Assembly (NCBI GenBank): GCA_963575745.1
Contig: CAUYUJ010014350.1
Coordinates: 242,438 to 306,437, forward strand
DNA from: Prorocentrum cordatum
Taxonomy: Eukaryota; Sar; Dinophyceae; Prorocentrales; Prorocentraceae
Length of the DNA: 64,000 nt
Direction: 5' to 3'
Numbering within the stretch: the first letter of the stretch is position 1; each line of letters begins with the position of its first letter. This document shows, piece by piece, positions 21,951 to 33,735 of the stretch. Position numbers and translations under genes: made by a program. The notes under the pieces are model-generated. The model was given only the letters and a program-made list of their open reading frames with translations. It was not told where the DNA came from and ran no database searches.

Positions 21951-23666
21951 GGCTGGGTGGGCTCAGGGCCCAAGGGGGCGCCGCGGCTCAGGACAGCGAG
22001 CAAACGACGGTCGTGCAACATGGGATGCCAACCGCCGCGCTCCGAGCGGCGCCAGAGCTCGGCAGAGAAGTGCGAGCTGATCGGAGCGCGGGCTACTTCC
22101 CCCCAAACGAGGGAACCATCCGCACCGAACGCTTCGGGAGCGCACCCTGCATGAAGGTCGGTCCTCGCCGTAACGGAACGTGCAGGCCAGCAGCTCGTCC
22201 CGAATAGAGTTGGGTAACTAACACGTGCTCACTTCCGCCCACTGCCTCCAAAGTCGGCGGGAGGGCGAAGATGCGGGTAACAACCGAAAGCGGAGGTCGG
22301 CGGTACAGGACAACCTGAAACCAACGTCCCACCAACGGCGCCAAGATGGCGTGCGTCGAGCGAGCGCCCGAAGTACACTTGCATGAGCGTTAGCCGTTAG
22401 TCTGCAGAGGGCCACCGTTCGGACGAGCGGCACGCAGACTATGCCGATCCCACCTTCCACCTCTGCGCCGACGACGACCTTGTGGGTCGCGGCGCGGGCG
22501 CGCTTGCCAAGATGCTAGAGCAATCCTCAAGTAGGGCAGCCATGACCGCGCGCAACAAAACCCCTCTCGCCCCCGCGAATCGGATCGTCATGACGGGTGG
22601 GCAGATCCCTCACAGGAGAGCTTTTGGAAACCATGTGATCGTTGGCTCTACGACATGGCCCCGCGGGAACGGGGAACGGCGCGCCGCTTGCTCCTGGGGC
22701 CAGAGCACCCCGCAGCTGCGTGGCAGACCGTTTTGGGTAACATGGCCGATCTTAGCCGCCATGTTGATGCCCGTGGCCGACGCGTTCAAGCACGGGGACA
22801 CATCGGGCCCTTCTAGCTCGGGTCGCAACGACTTCTATCGGCTCGAACAGGGCGCCGAACTCGCGGTGCCTTCCGCTCGGCACGGACACGGGCGCCTGAA
22901 AGGTCTAGCAGAACTCGCGCAGGTCGTCGCACGACACAACGGGCCGCTCGCCTGGAGCCTGCGGCGCCGACTCGCCGCGGCTCCGGCTCCGACCCTCGGC
23001 GGCCGCGCGCGACATTCGCGTGCCCCCCCCCCCCCTCAGACCCCGCTTGGGGGCTTTTGGCGAAGACCCCCCCCCGGCGGGAGCCTTCCGGGAGGGGATT
23101 GTTGGCTATGGCGGCCCCAGTGGCGCCTGTCGCGCGCTGGGCCTCCAGGCGAAACCCGACGGGGGCCATTGCCAACGCGCGCTCGCCCTGATCCGAAAGC
23201 GAGCGGGGGTCCGCGAGGGGTCTCCCGCCCCGCGTGGAGGCTGGACGCCCGCGAGAGGCGGCGGCCCGTCCCCGCGAGGAACCGCGCGGCGCCCAGATAG
23301 CCCCGGCCCCCCGCCAGCTGGTCGATCAACGTGGATCAACGTGCGCGGGCAGGCCAACAGGGTCTGCGCCTCGTCCGCGTCGCCGCTCTCGGGCGCGCGC
23401 CACAGCTCCGCACTGAGCCACGCGGAATGCGCCAGTATCTCGCGCGTCGCGGGGCGGGCCCCCAGCGGGCTCTGCTCGTCGCAGTGCTGGGGCGGAGCCA
23501 GGGGGGTCACGGCGGAAGCCTCCATCCCCGCCGTTCGGGCCTAATTCGCCTTCGCCAGCGCGCGAACCTCGGGCCCGCGCTGCGCCGGCGCCCGCTGCCG
23601 CCCCCTTCGACGCGCGGCCCCGCGCGTCGAGGTCGAGACGGCCCCTCCTTTGACTGGATCCCCAGC
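21951..23666. other. GC-rich stretch, no firm gene
   Basis: Open frames on both strands with no recognisable domain. The + frame near 22482-22800 (GAGALAKMLEQSSSRAAMTA) is moderately protein-like, but there is no support beyond composition. Confidence 0.4.
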
Positions 23667-23867
23667 TGCGGGCAATAGTTATATCCACATCCAGTGCGTC
23701 TTGGATTCTTGGGCTCTCTTCCCCAGAAACCGTAGACGCACTGGATATGGATAAAAATCTGGCCCCAAGAGCCTTGATTTTGTCCATATCCAGTGCGCCT
23801 CGGCGTTGCGGCACCTCTTCCCAAAAAGTCCACAACGCTCTGGATATGGATATAAGTACTGCCCGCA
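23667..23867. mobile_element. MITE with 32-bp TIRs and 6-bp target duplication
   Basis: The left end starts TGCGGGCAATAGTTATATCC. The right end is the inverse, finishing GGATATAAGTACTGCCCGCA, with about 28 of 32 bases matched. Inside are two more inverted copies of CATATCCAGTGCG, giving a nested foldback. Direct repeats CCCAGC flank it exactly (23661-23666 and 23868-23873). No ORF, so non-autonomous. AT-rich ends make it stand out from the GC-rich surroundings. Confidence 0.85.
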
Positions 23868-23873
23868 CCCAGC

Positions 23874-24570
23874 GGCGGGTGAGCTGCGGCCCGCGGCTGG
23901 GGCGACAGCTGGAGCGCCTGCCGCAAGCGCGGCAGAGCGAGATCCACAGTGGTCTCTGGGTTGCCGGCAGGGCGGGGCCCCTCGCCCTCGACGCCCCCCC
24001 CCGCCTAAGCCGAGGGCCCGACGGGCCCTGCCGGGCCGGGGGGAGCCCGGAATGGCGGGGGCGCGAGGCGGAGGGGGCGGGGGGGGGGCCGAGCGCTCCC
24101 AGGCCCGCCCTTGCCCCAGTCCGCCGCCAGGGCCGGCGCTGGCGGGGGCGCGCGGCTCTGGGCCCGCTGCGTGAGCGGCGGGAGCTCGGGCGCGCAGCGC
24201 TCGCCGCTCGTCCTGAGGGATGCCCGCGCGCGCGCCGCCCCGCCGGCGAACCGCGGGCCCCCTCGGCATCCCTCGGCGCGAGGGCTGCACGGCTCCGCGG
24301 GCGCGCCGCGCAGAGGAGCCGCCGCCGGGGCCCGCTGGGCAGCAGGCGACGGACCTCCAGCCGGAGCTCGGCACGAGTCATGGGCGCCCTCTCGTCGGAG
24401 ACTGCGCAGCAGGCGCCCGCAGGCCGCGGGCGGGCCGCGGCGCCCGCCCTCCTCGGGGCGGCGCCCAGCCCCCCCTCTCAGGAGGGGCGTCGCGGCGAGA
24501 GGGGGGGGGGGCCTCCGCGGAGGAAGATCGCCGCCGTCGGCGTCGGCGCCCTCCTCCTCGACCTCCACCA
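23874..24570. other. GC-rich stretch, no gene seen
   Basis: Arg/Ala/Pro-rich frames in all six readings. No repeat family is recognised. Confidence 0.4.
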
Positions 24571-25089
24571 CTACAGCACGCGCGCTGACTGGTAAGCAGG
24601 GGGTCGTCCGCTCCGCCCCCGGGAGCGCCTCCTCCCCCTCGTCGGGGGCCCCCCGCGCGTCGCGACGAAGCCGTCGCGCAAGGTCCGAACTCCCGAAGGG
24701 CGCGGCCAGTAGGAGCGGCCGCGTGAAGCCCAGAAGAGAACCGCCTCCTCTGCCTCCCCGTCGGCCAACGGGCCGACGGGAAGAAGGGCGCCTCCCCTCT
24801 GCCTGTCCGTCGGCCAACGGCCAAGGGACAAAGACTCCAGCTCCATATCCGCGTCGTCCATGTCGACCACCAAGACGGAGGCCGCGGTGCTCAGCGGGCG
24901 CAGCCGCGCCGAGCCGAGGGAGCTCGACCACCTGATAGGGGCTGTTAATCCACTGGAAGCCGTCGGCTTCCACGGGGCGGAGAGCCTCCGAATATCAAAA
25001 GGCGGAAGGCAGCGCCAGCATGATGCCCCCTGACCGAGTGGCCAGCGGGGATCGCCGCGTGACTCACTTCGCCTTCGTCCAAACGCCAA
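24571..25089 (-). pseudogene. Coding-like fragment, unrecognised
   Basis: The - strand frame has a protein-like core: TAASVLVVDMDDADMELESL, then GEAEEAVLFWASRGRSYWPR, then GVRTLRDGFVATRGG. The preceding residues are better in another frame (DGFQWINSPYQVVELPRLG, from about 24960), so a shift near 24900 is likely. The acidic, hydrophobic composition differs from neighbouring noise. No family is recognised. Confidence 0.3.
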
Positions 25090-25101
25090 CGCTCATACTC
25101 A

Positions 25102-25407
25102 GTGGCGCTTGGCGCAGCGAGCGGGTGGAGGTCGGGCAAGGCTGGCCCCTCGGAGGTGCGGCCCAGCTCCCCAGCGGAAGGGGAGGCGGCCGCCGCCCCA
25201 GAGACCCCACCGCGTCTGCAGCGGAATCCAGCGGGCAAAGAACGCGCTTCTTGTTGTTCGTTTCCCACTGACCACAACAAAGGGAAGCCCAAAGGCAACC
25301 CCCGCCTGAACGACGTGCAGACCTGCAAGGACTTCCTGGATGCCTGGCGTAGGGCGGGCTATGACGCCTACGAGATGGATCGGAGGCTGGAGCTCAACGT
25401 CGACTAG
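25102..25407 (+). pseudogene. Coding-like fragment, unrecognised
   Basis: The + strand frame ends at TAG 25405-25407. Its last 40 residues (RLNDVQTCKDFLDAWRRAGY, then DAYEMDRRLELNVD) are amphipathic and protein-like. After the stop the same frame goes on with DTIRERHIRITTGTGSHQSK to about 25540, so the TAG may be a mutation in a longer former ORF. The upstream half is Ala/Pro/Ser-rich. The family is not recognised. Confidence 0.33.
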
Positions 25408-25544
25408 GATACCATACGCGAGAGGCACATCAGGATCACCACTGGCACGGGCTCCCACCAATCAAAGGGCTGGAGCTCCAGCTCCCACCAGCAGCCATGG
25501 GGACAGCAGGAAGAGTGGTGGCTCGGTGCGCCCGCCCTCACGGT

Positions 25545-26236
25545 TTAGCGGGCACGGAATGCACCCACCCCACTGGGTATGGGCCGCACGCCCAGGCCAA
25601 GTGGTCAAGGGCTTCCTCGATAGAGGCGAAGCGCCCAGGCGCGCCGTCGCGCCCTGAGCCTCGAACCCCTGAGCTCGCGCACAGCAAGCTCGTGCCCTGC
25701 CACGACGGCGGGTCCCCCGTGACAGGGGGAGGAGAGCGCAATACCTCACTTCCCTGCGGACGACGCCTTCGGGAGAAGCGAAGCCCGCGATGTGGCGGGG
25801 GCCCGCACCGAGGGGTGCCGAGGGGGCCTGCGGAGCCTCCGCGCGGTCCGACCCCTCGGGTCGAGAGCCCGACCCCTCGGGCACGGGGGCCGGGCCGGCT
25901 CCGCCGACCCCCGTAGGCTCGCGCACCACGAGGGCGCGGCGAGGCGGTCGTGAACGTGCGCCTGGACAGCCGCGGATGCCGTAGATGCCGTGGCGGGAGC
26001 AAACGAGCCCACTGCCGACGGGCCCACCGCGTGCCCCGGGCCGGCCGACGCTGCGGCCAAAAGGGTGGCCGCGCGGGCGGCCGACGGCTGGACGTTCGGC
26101 AGGGCCTGGGGGGTTGCTGTGTGCGCGTCCGCTCCGCCCTGCTGGCAACCGAAGCCCACCCGCGCGGAGGGCGCGCTCTATGGACCGAGAGGATACACAG
26201 ACCGCAAGAACGCAGGGGGTGAGAACAATAATATGA
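25545..26236. other. GC-rich stretch, no firm gene
   Basis: On the - strand the frame starting at 26159 (MGFGCQQGGADAHTATPQAL, then Ala/Ser-rich) is mildly protein-like. No family and no intact ORF with support. Confidence 0.35.
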
Positions 26237-26430
26237 ATCAGGTTCATGACGACGGAGGCGACGATGTCGATGACGACGATGGTGATAATGAAGCTGATGG
26301 TGACGATTACGACGGTGGCAACGATGACTGGGGCGTGATGAAGAATTTCTCCTGCGCAGAATCTGCGATGGTGATTACGATGATGACGCTAGCGATGAGG
26401 ATAACGGTTGTCCTGATGAGGATGATGATG
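26237..26430. repeat. Degenerate (GAT/GAC)n array
   Basis: Loose GAT, GAC and GGT triplets on +. This is the first array in the window with purine polarity on the + strand. Confidence 0.75.
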
Positions 26431-27066
26431 AAGTGTACGCCCGCAGAAATTCCGAATTCCTGGCATACATGTTTTGATGAATCATTGGGGTTTCATTATT
26501 TGTTGAACACTCGTATTGAATTTGCTTCTGCTTTAAAGCCAATGGTTCGGGACGAACTTCGGCGTGCGTGAGCGGAGCCGCGCGCGCGTGTGGCACCAAG
26601 GGCATTGCCTGATAGAGTTGGCGGGCTTGCGATTGTCGTTTAATGTTTTCGGCCTGCGCGCGTGTGTGGCCCGCAACGTCCTCCTTAGCATAATGGCTCA
26701 GAACCTGTCTGTAGCATGGTATCAGCCAGTGCGCGCGTGCAGAATTCTGGCATGCGCGCGCATCGGCGCGTGCATGTGCCCCGTCTTTTGCATGGGGCAA
26801 TTGCTTTCGAAAGAAAGATGTCTTGTATCAACGCATGCGCACCGCATGGAACTTGTTGCAAGAGACGGCAAGGGGTCGGTACCGTCTGGCCGGGATGGTA
26901 CAACGCGACATTTACAAATACAACGATCGTGCAACATCAACAAAAAGCACTGCAACATTGTGTGCGGATATTCCCGGCCTCGGCGAAGCCCCACCCACAA
27001 CTTCTTGGCAAAATCAAAGGCCACAATGACGCAGGGACCCTTATCATGAAGTTGTATGACTCGGCC
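26431..27066. other. Unique spacer, no gene
   Basis: Near-balanced composition with many GCGCGC steps. CTCCTTAGCATAATGGCTCA near 26681 faintly resembles the spliced leader but has too many mismatches. No supported ORF. Confidence 0.4.
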
Positions 27067-27600
27067 GTGCGGGTGACGATGGTGACGAAGACATCGTCGA
27101 CGCCGACGACGATGACAGTGATGGTGGCGATGATGACTAAATCGACGACAACAACGATGACAATTACGATGATGCTGACGACGGTGGTGATGATGACGAG
27201 GCCGATCAGGTGGTGATGAAGATGATGGAACTGATGATGAAGATGGCAAGAATGACGCTGGCGACGATGAGGGTGATGATACTGCTGATAATGATGATGA
27301 TGATGATGATGGTGATAATGATGAGTATGACGATGATGATGACGATGACGATGACCATGACGAACGATGACGATGATAATGACGATGATAATGACGACGA
27401 CGACGACGACAACGACGATGATGATGATGATGTTTAGGATGATGCCGTTGGCGATGGTGGTGGTGATGACGCACATGATACTGACAGTGATGAGAATGTT
27501 GATGGTGATGATTATGTTGCCGGTAATGGTGATAATGACGACGACGACAACGATGATGATGCTGAAGATGGTGCCGATGAAGAAGAGGCGAGCACGCACA
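27067..27600. repeat. (GAT/GAC)n block, reversed polarity
   Basis: About 530 bp of GATGAC, GATGAT and ACGACG repeats on +. Equivalent to ATC arrays on the - strand. Confidence 0.9.
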
Positions 27601-27797
27601 AGAACTCTAAACGATAAACAAATGCACAACAAATCGAGTGAGGACCCCCCAGGCCCCTCCGATGCCTCCCGTCTGTTCAGCGCCTGCGGTCGAACGAGCA
27701 ACAGCCAGGAGCTGGGTACACATGCTCATAAGATGTATACAATGTTGAGGGAGAACGTTCGGGGGGGGACCTGCTCGGGAATGGACACGTAGGCCTG

Positions 27798-28110
27798 GAA
27801 TCGGCCATACATCGCCGACAGATCGGCGACAGGCCCCCCAAGTGCGTTTTCGCACGGTCCAGGGCGGGGACGGGCTATAGCGCCCCTGTCGGCGACGGAT
27901 GGGCGGTTGGGGGTCGATGCGTCCCCACCCCCTGAGTCTATACCCCCCCGAATGTTGCCCCTCGCTTTCGGGTCATAACTCGGCTCTGCGGCGGTCGTTC
28001 GGGAAGATCCGAGCACCCCTGGAATACTCTCGACGAGGCGCAACCGCTGGGAAGCATCCCGAGGCCGGGAAGCCGCGGAGACCGTACGAAAATGCCGGAA
28101 CCCTCAGGCC
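27798..28110. repeat. Dispersed repeat, family R, copy 3 (fullest)
   Basis: Starts GGAATCGGCCATACATCGCC. A palindromic core TCGCCGACAG...CTGTCGGCGA encloses a GC-rich loop, followed by TCGATGCGTCCCC, CTGAGTCTATACCCC, and then the CTCGGCTCT...CCCGAGGCCGG part shared with 13117. Confidence 0.65.
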
Positions 28111-28196
28111 TCGAACCCCCCTTGTGCCTATCCCTCGTAGCCCCCCCTGGGCCCATCCCCCCCCAACGTCGCACCTGAGCCCAACGGTGATTTGGG

Positions 28197-28540
28197 TAGG
28201 AGGAGGAGGAGGAGGAGGAGGAGGAGGAGGAGGAGGAGCCCATCCCCCCCCCAACGTCGCACCTGAGCCCAGCTGTGCTTTGGGCAGCCTCCCAGGCGCA
28301 GGGGCCTGCGTGAGCGGAGCCACACGTACGGCATCCAGACCAAAATGCCGACGACGGACATCACCACGACGGCCTCGCGGGCCCGTCCGACAAACCACGC
28401 TGGGAGGGGGGAGGAGGAGGAGGAGGAGGAGGAGGAGGAGGAGGAGGAGGAGGAGGAGGAGGAGGAGGAGGAGGAGGAGGAGGAGGAGGAGGAACACGAG
28501 GACGAGGAGGAGGAGGAGGAAGAGGAGCATTATTTCTGGT
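28197..28540. repeat. (GGA)n arrays
   Basis: Two purine arrays (28197-28238 and 28406-28530) with a duplicated CCCATCCCCCCCCAACGTCG segment nearby (28151 and 28239). Poly-Glu/Gly/Arg frames are shadows. Confidence 0.9.
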
Positions 28541-29059
28541 TCTGGACTCTACCAAGCATCATCCGAGGACGCCCCAGGACGCAAAGAACAGGGAGAAGGG
28601 TGGAGAATTTTGCTCCCAAGGCACAGACGCATGCACGCAAAAATCAACCAATTCTGTCTTCTCCGTCCATCCATCCCACGATCAGATTTCCCAGCCCGCT
28701 ACACGCCTCGCAGCAGAGGCTGGCGAGGGGGGTCCGCAAACATAGTATCGTGCACATCAGGAAATGCATAAACAGGCGATGCCCGATACACGGTTACGAC
28801 ATCGCCTGTGGGAGTGAGGAGGACGTGGTGGTGAAGGAGGAGGAGGAGGAGGAGACTCACCCGAAAGTGAGGGGACAGAGGCAGGCCAGCAAGCAGACGC
28901 TGGTGCGAGATCGACGCCCCTCCCATCACCAGGTCACCACACACGCACTTTGGGCTGGAGTTGCCTCTCATAAAGGGCCAGCTGCCGCACGAGAACGGGA
29001 CGGAAGCGGATCGAGCTGTACGAGTGCGAGTCCGAGCAGGAGGTGAAGGCGGCCAAGCG
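28541..29059. other. Spacer, no supported gene
   Basis: Unique sequence with a short GGA run (28835-28855). Confidence 0.4.
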
Positions 29060-29430
29060 CCTGCGCAGGAAGAGGAGGAGGAGGAGGAGGAGGAGGAGAA
29101 GGGAGGAGGAGGAGAAGGAGGAGGAGGAGGAGGAGACGAGGGAGGGGAGGGGAGGAGGAGGAGGAGGAGGGGAGGAGAGGAGGAGGAGGAGAGGAGGAGG
29201 AGAAGGGAGGAGAAGGAGGACAGAGGAAATGGAGAGGAGGGAGGAGGAGGAGGAGGAGGAGGAGGAGGAGAAGGGAGGAGGAGGAGGAGGAGGAGGAGAG
29301 GAGAGAGGAGGAGAGGGAGGAGGAGGAGGAGGAGAAGGAGGAGGAGGAGAAGAAGAAGGATGAGGAGTAGGAAGAGGAGGAGGAGGAGGAGGAGGGAGGA
29401 GAGGGAGGAGAAGGGAGGAGAGGGAGGAGG
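29060..29430. repeat. (GGA)n purine tract, ~370 bp
   Basis: Almost uninterrupted purine strand (GGA, GAGGAG, AAGG). It could form triplex (H-DNA) structure. Confidence 0.95.
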
Positions 29431-30505
29431 TCCAGGATTTTGAAGTCTTTCGCTCGTGTTGGTGCTCCTGGGGCGCTCCTCGTCGCCGCGGCTGGATCTC
29501 CTTCGAGATCCCGGCCAGAAAGCACTCCAGGAGAGGCCAGGGGGGTGATTTTGAAAAGGATCCAGACCCCAAAACAAAACATTCCGCCACGGGGGGAGGA
29601 TGAGGAGCAAGCGACAAGCTAAGCAGAAATCAGGCGTCAACGCACATGCTGATTCCACCTCCATGCCTTTATTCGTGGAGCAGGGCAGCAAGCCTATCAT
29701 GCGCAGCATGCGTCCAGTGAGCAGGGGCAAATCGATTCCCAAGGCGCACGCAAGAGAATTCACAATGCTGATGTGTATATGTGGTCGGTTCTGGACACCT
29801 TGAACCCCCTACGAAACTCATGTCTGGGGATCGCACCTTTTCTTCCGCCGCTCTTCTGCCGGCTTCCGCCGGCGGAGACGCCCCCGTGTGCTTCCGCCAG
29901 CTTCCACTGGTTTCCGCTGACCTTCCGCCGCCTTCGGCCAAAGATGAGATGTCAGCTCCTTCGACCTCTCCAATGCGAGGCCCTCTCTGGAACGCACAGT
30001 GCATACGCCTCATAAGTGTATGCACTTAAGTAGGATGTTTCACACACTGTAGAACCTCGTCGAGCAGCCGCGAATAACAGCACACCTCTGGCTTGTCATT
30101 TGCCCACCAGCGATTCGGAGACGGAGAAAGAGAGTGGAGAACGACGGCCCCGAGTCGGTTGCCCGATCTCCTGCCCGCGCTGTCCGCCTGCGTGATCACA
30201 CAGATCGGATGCTGCCAGAGGTGGCTTTGCCCCAGAATGCCCCCAACGTTTCCACGGGGGCCCAGGTGGCCCCCACCTGTGGGGACGTCTAGGAAGCCTT
30301 TCGGGACGGGCCCCGGTCCCGCCATGCGCTGTCGGGCCCTGGGCCCTGGGCACCCTGGACTCCTAGACCAAGATCGGAAGTGAGGGGGTGAGATCGAAGT
30401 GGAACGGAGAGACCCCCTACCGGGAAATCGATTTCGGTTTCGTGTTCGTGCGTGCCGTGCGTGCGGGCGAGGCGAAGCTGCGTGGGCGGGCGAGAGGAAA
30501 GTCTC
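29431..30505. other. Mostly unique; degenerate CTTCCGCCG repeat inside
   Basis: 29846-29945 holds about eight diverged copies of CTTCCGCCG. The rest shows no gene; the longest frames lack protein-like content. Confidence 0.45.
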
Positions 30506-30703
30506 CTGTGGCTGAGGCGCGGCCGGACCAAATGATTCTCCACCGGGCGGCCGGTGGCGCGCGGTGTCCCGCCGGTGTCCCGGTGGTGTCCTCTGTGGCT
30601 GAGGCGCGGCCGGACCAAATGATTCTCCACCGGGCGGCCGGTGGCGCGCGGTGTCCCGCCGGTGTCCTGCCGGTGTCCCGTCGGTGTCCCGTCGGTGTCC
30701 CGA
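30506..30703. repeat. 87-bp tandem duplication plus 11-bp repeats
   Basis: Two near-identical units start CTGTGGCTGAGGCGCGGCC at 30506 and 30593. They are followed by four or five copies of CGGTGTCCCGT. Confidence 0.95.
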
Positions 30704-30712
30704 TCATGATGT

Positions 30713-30800
<88 letters not shown>

Positions 30801-30852
30801 ATGATGGCGATGATGATGATGATGACGATGTTGATGATGTTGATGTTGATGT

Positions 30853-30907
<55 letters not shown>

Positions 30908-30908
30908 A
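30704..30908. repeat. (GAT)n microsatellite
   Basis: ATGATG array on +, one ATATG break near 30800. Purine polarity opposite to the flanking 0-24 kb region. Confidence 0.95.
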
Positions 30909-30909
30909 A

Positions 30910-31510
30910 CGTCGATTGCGAGATCGATAGTGATATCGATAGTGAGACCGAATGTGAGATCGATTGTGAGATCGATTGTGATATCGATAGTGAAATCGAT
31001 AGTGAGACCGAATGTGAGATTGATTGTGAGATCTACTGTGAGATCGATAGTGCGATCGATAGTGAGACCGAATGTGAGATCGATTGTGAGATCGATTGTG
31101 ATATCGATAGTGAAATCGATAGTGAGACCGATTGTGAGATCGATTGTGAGATCGATAGTGAGATCGATAGTGAGACCGAATGGGAGATCGATAGTGAGAT
31201 CGATAGTGAGATCCGAATGGAGATCGATTGTGAGATCGATAGTGAGATCGATAGTGAGACCGAATGTGAGATCGATTGTGAGTGATATCGATAGTCGATA
31301 GTGAGACCGAATGTGAGATCGATTGTGAGATCGATAGTGAGATCGATAGTGAGACCGAATGTGAGATCGATTGTGATATCGATAGTGGAATCGATAGTGA
31401 GACCGAATGGGAGATCGATAGTGAGATCGATAGTGAGATCGATAGTGAGACCGAATGTGAGATCGATGGTGAGATCGATAGTGATATCGAGAGTGAGATC
31501 GATCGAGTGC
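30910..31510 (+). repeat. 12-bp minisatellite (GATCGATAGTGA), ~50 copies
   Basis: About 600 bp of 12-mers: GATCGATAGTGA, GATCGATTGTGA and GACCGAATGTGA. They alternate in a higher-order pattern (A-A-B blocks). Two indels break the register near 31216 and 31285. One frame reads EIDSEIDSETEC. The unit is dense in GATC and ATCGAT sites. The ORF here has no start or domain of its own, so I treat it as satellite. Confidence 0.9.
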
Positions 31511-31928
31511 GACGTTGGTCCCTCCCCCCCCCTTACCTCCTTATCACCCGAAGGGTGGTCGTATAGGTATATACACATATGTCTACATATACACAATATC
31601 TCATGTATGCATGTATTTGTGGACATGTAATCATATTGCACATACGGCCCTCCAAAGCAGTGGTGAAGCGCAGCCCCCAGCACAGCAAAGACGGGCGTCG
31701 CTCTGAGCAGCTTGACCGCACTGCGTGGCAACATGCCAGCTGGAAACCCCAGGGCGGTCCAGCAAGAACCCAAGCCTCCGAGCAGCAGCAGGCAGGCGCG
31801 GGCAGGGAAAACGTAACGCCCGGGGAGGAGAGAGCGAAAAGAGGGGCAAAAGGCAAACGAGCAGGCGAGGGAGCGTGGCGGAGGGTGGACCACACACACA
31901 CGCGCGCAGTCACATACACACACAGACA
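31511..31928. other. Spacer ending in (CA)n
   Basis: An AT-rich segment (31560-31640), then unique sequence, then CA repeats from 31890. No gene. Confidence 0.4.
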
Positions 31929-32100
31929 CACACGTCGTTCATCTCTAATCGTGCTCATTTCTGATTGTGCTCGTTTCTGACTGTTCCTGGTCCCCCAGTG
32001 GCCAGGAAGAGGCCCAGGATAGAACAATCAGGAGTGAAAGGACCTTGGACCCCCTAAAAAATCAAAGACCTTTCGAAGAATCAGAAATGAGCAATGTGTA
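31929..32100. mobile_element. Short TIR element, family C, copy 2
   Basis: Same ends as 16446-16560 (CACACGTCGTTCATCTCTAA at left, CAGAAATGAGCAATGTGTA at right) and the same interior motifs (ATAGAACAATCAGGAGTGAA, CTAAAAAATCAAAGA). About 57 bp longer owing to a repeated TTTCTGATTGTGCTC segment. It sits between CA-repeat arrays on both sides. Confidence 0.75.
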
Positions 32101-32525
32101 CACACAGACACACACACACACGCGCGCACTTTGCAAGTCGGCGGGCGCAGGCGAGCCGAAGCAAGTGCAGGCAGGCGCTGGTCGTGCTGCGGGCGGAGCG
32201 CGCCGCGAGCGAAGCAGGGCACGGCGGAACGCGGGGAGAGCGGAGGAGAGGCACACACACGTACATACACACAAGCACACAAACACGCAAACACACAAAC
32301 ATGCATACCCACAAACACGCAAAGACGCAAGCACACAAACACACGAACACACATACACGCAACACACACACAGACGAACACACAAACACGCAAGCACACC
32401 GACACACAAGCACACGAACACACGAGCACACAAACACACAAACACACAAACACACAAACACACAAACACACAAACACACAAACACACAAATGCACAAACA
32501 CACAAACACGCACGCACACGAACAC
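32101..32525. repeat. (ACACAAAC)n octanucleotide array
   Basis: A purer array from 32253 to 32525, with a CA run before 32126 and a unique GC-rich interval (32130-32250). THKHTNTQ frames are shadows. Confidence 0.9.
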
Positions 32526-33735
32526 TGCCGGGCGCATGCGGCCAGGGCGAAAAGCTTCTCTGGCGATGCGTGGCCGAAGGCAGTGACACGCCTGCCGTGG
32601 TGGCAAGTGGAAGGACGCCCGGGCCTCACGCGGCGGGGCGGCGGCTGGCGGGACGGCAGCAGGGGCAGCGGGGGCCCAGGTGTGGCCTGGAACACGCGCA
32701 TGTGTTAGGCGCGCGGGCAGGTCAGGTGCGGCTGCACGCGCAGTAACGCGGCGGAGAAATTGCGAACAGGAGCGGCGGAAGGACGGCGCCCGGCCGCGGA
32801 CACACTTTTCCGTCGGCGGCTTGGCAGAGGGACTGCTCTGGCGATGTGGCATTGGTGGGGCACACAAAAGGCGAAGTAAGCCGCAGTGCACGGGAGGAGG
32901 AGGAAGGAAGCCCAGCCGCGGACACACGCGCGTGCGAGCATTTTCCCTATTCGCTCACAATTGTGAGCCGAAGCTGGGTCGCTGGATTTGGGTGTAGAGG
33001 CGAAGAGGTCTTGATAAGGCGGCCGATTCAGCAGAGGGCGTCCAGCGGTGCGTCTGTAGATATAATCACACGCACACAATAAATAGCAGCATTATGTTCA
33101 TTCCGACTACCAACCTAATCTCAGAGATGACGGCAACAACAATGAAAATGATACGACAAGGTACAGGGAGTGGAATTCGTGACTTCGACGCAGAGTGATG
33201 ATACACGATGCGCGGGAACAAGCACGGCGAGCCCTCGCCATCTAACTGCGACTCGTGCAGGCCGGCTGCAGCCAGGAGCCACTCACTCTCGATGGAAGGC
33301 CGATGCTCATCTGGCTCCTACTGGCGCAAGCAGGGCAGCAAGCGTGCCTGTGTCACGCGACTGCGGACGAAATTCTGCCAGGGATCGTTGCGGAAGACGA
33401 CCAACTCCTTGGCATGGGCCCACTATGGGTTCGGGTAAACATGGCCACAAGAACATGGGTCAAGAACACGAACCCCCTGGCCGATGGCCCAATGCCCCGT
33501 AGAGACACTCCAAACTGAAGAACAACAACCAGGTGAAGAGGTCAAAACACGAAGGACATACGTGTACCCCTCCTGAGCTAGGGCTGTGTAGAAGCCTCGC
33601 CCTCACTGAAACTCAACGAGGATGCGAGCCACGCGAGCGATAGATCGACAGGATGAGCCTACTCGAGCCGCGCGATTGAACGCACAGCATCGGCACTGCG
33701 CCTCGGTAGTGGAGTCCCCTCAGGTCCCACAAGTT
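32526..33735. other. Unique stretch, no supported gene
   Basis: Balanced composition. Short frames (up to about 110 codons) lack start context or domain evidence. No repeat family is recognised. Confidence 0.4.

Noticed and set aside
26676-26702. Second spliced-leader-like sequence (CTCCTTAGCATAATGGCTCA)
   Set aside because: At least five mismatches or gaps to the leader; no following ORF.
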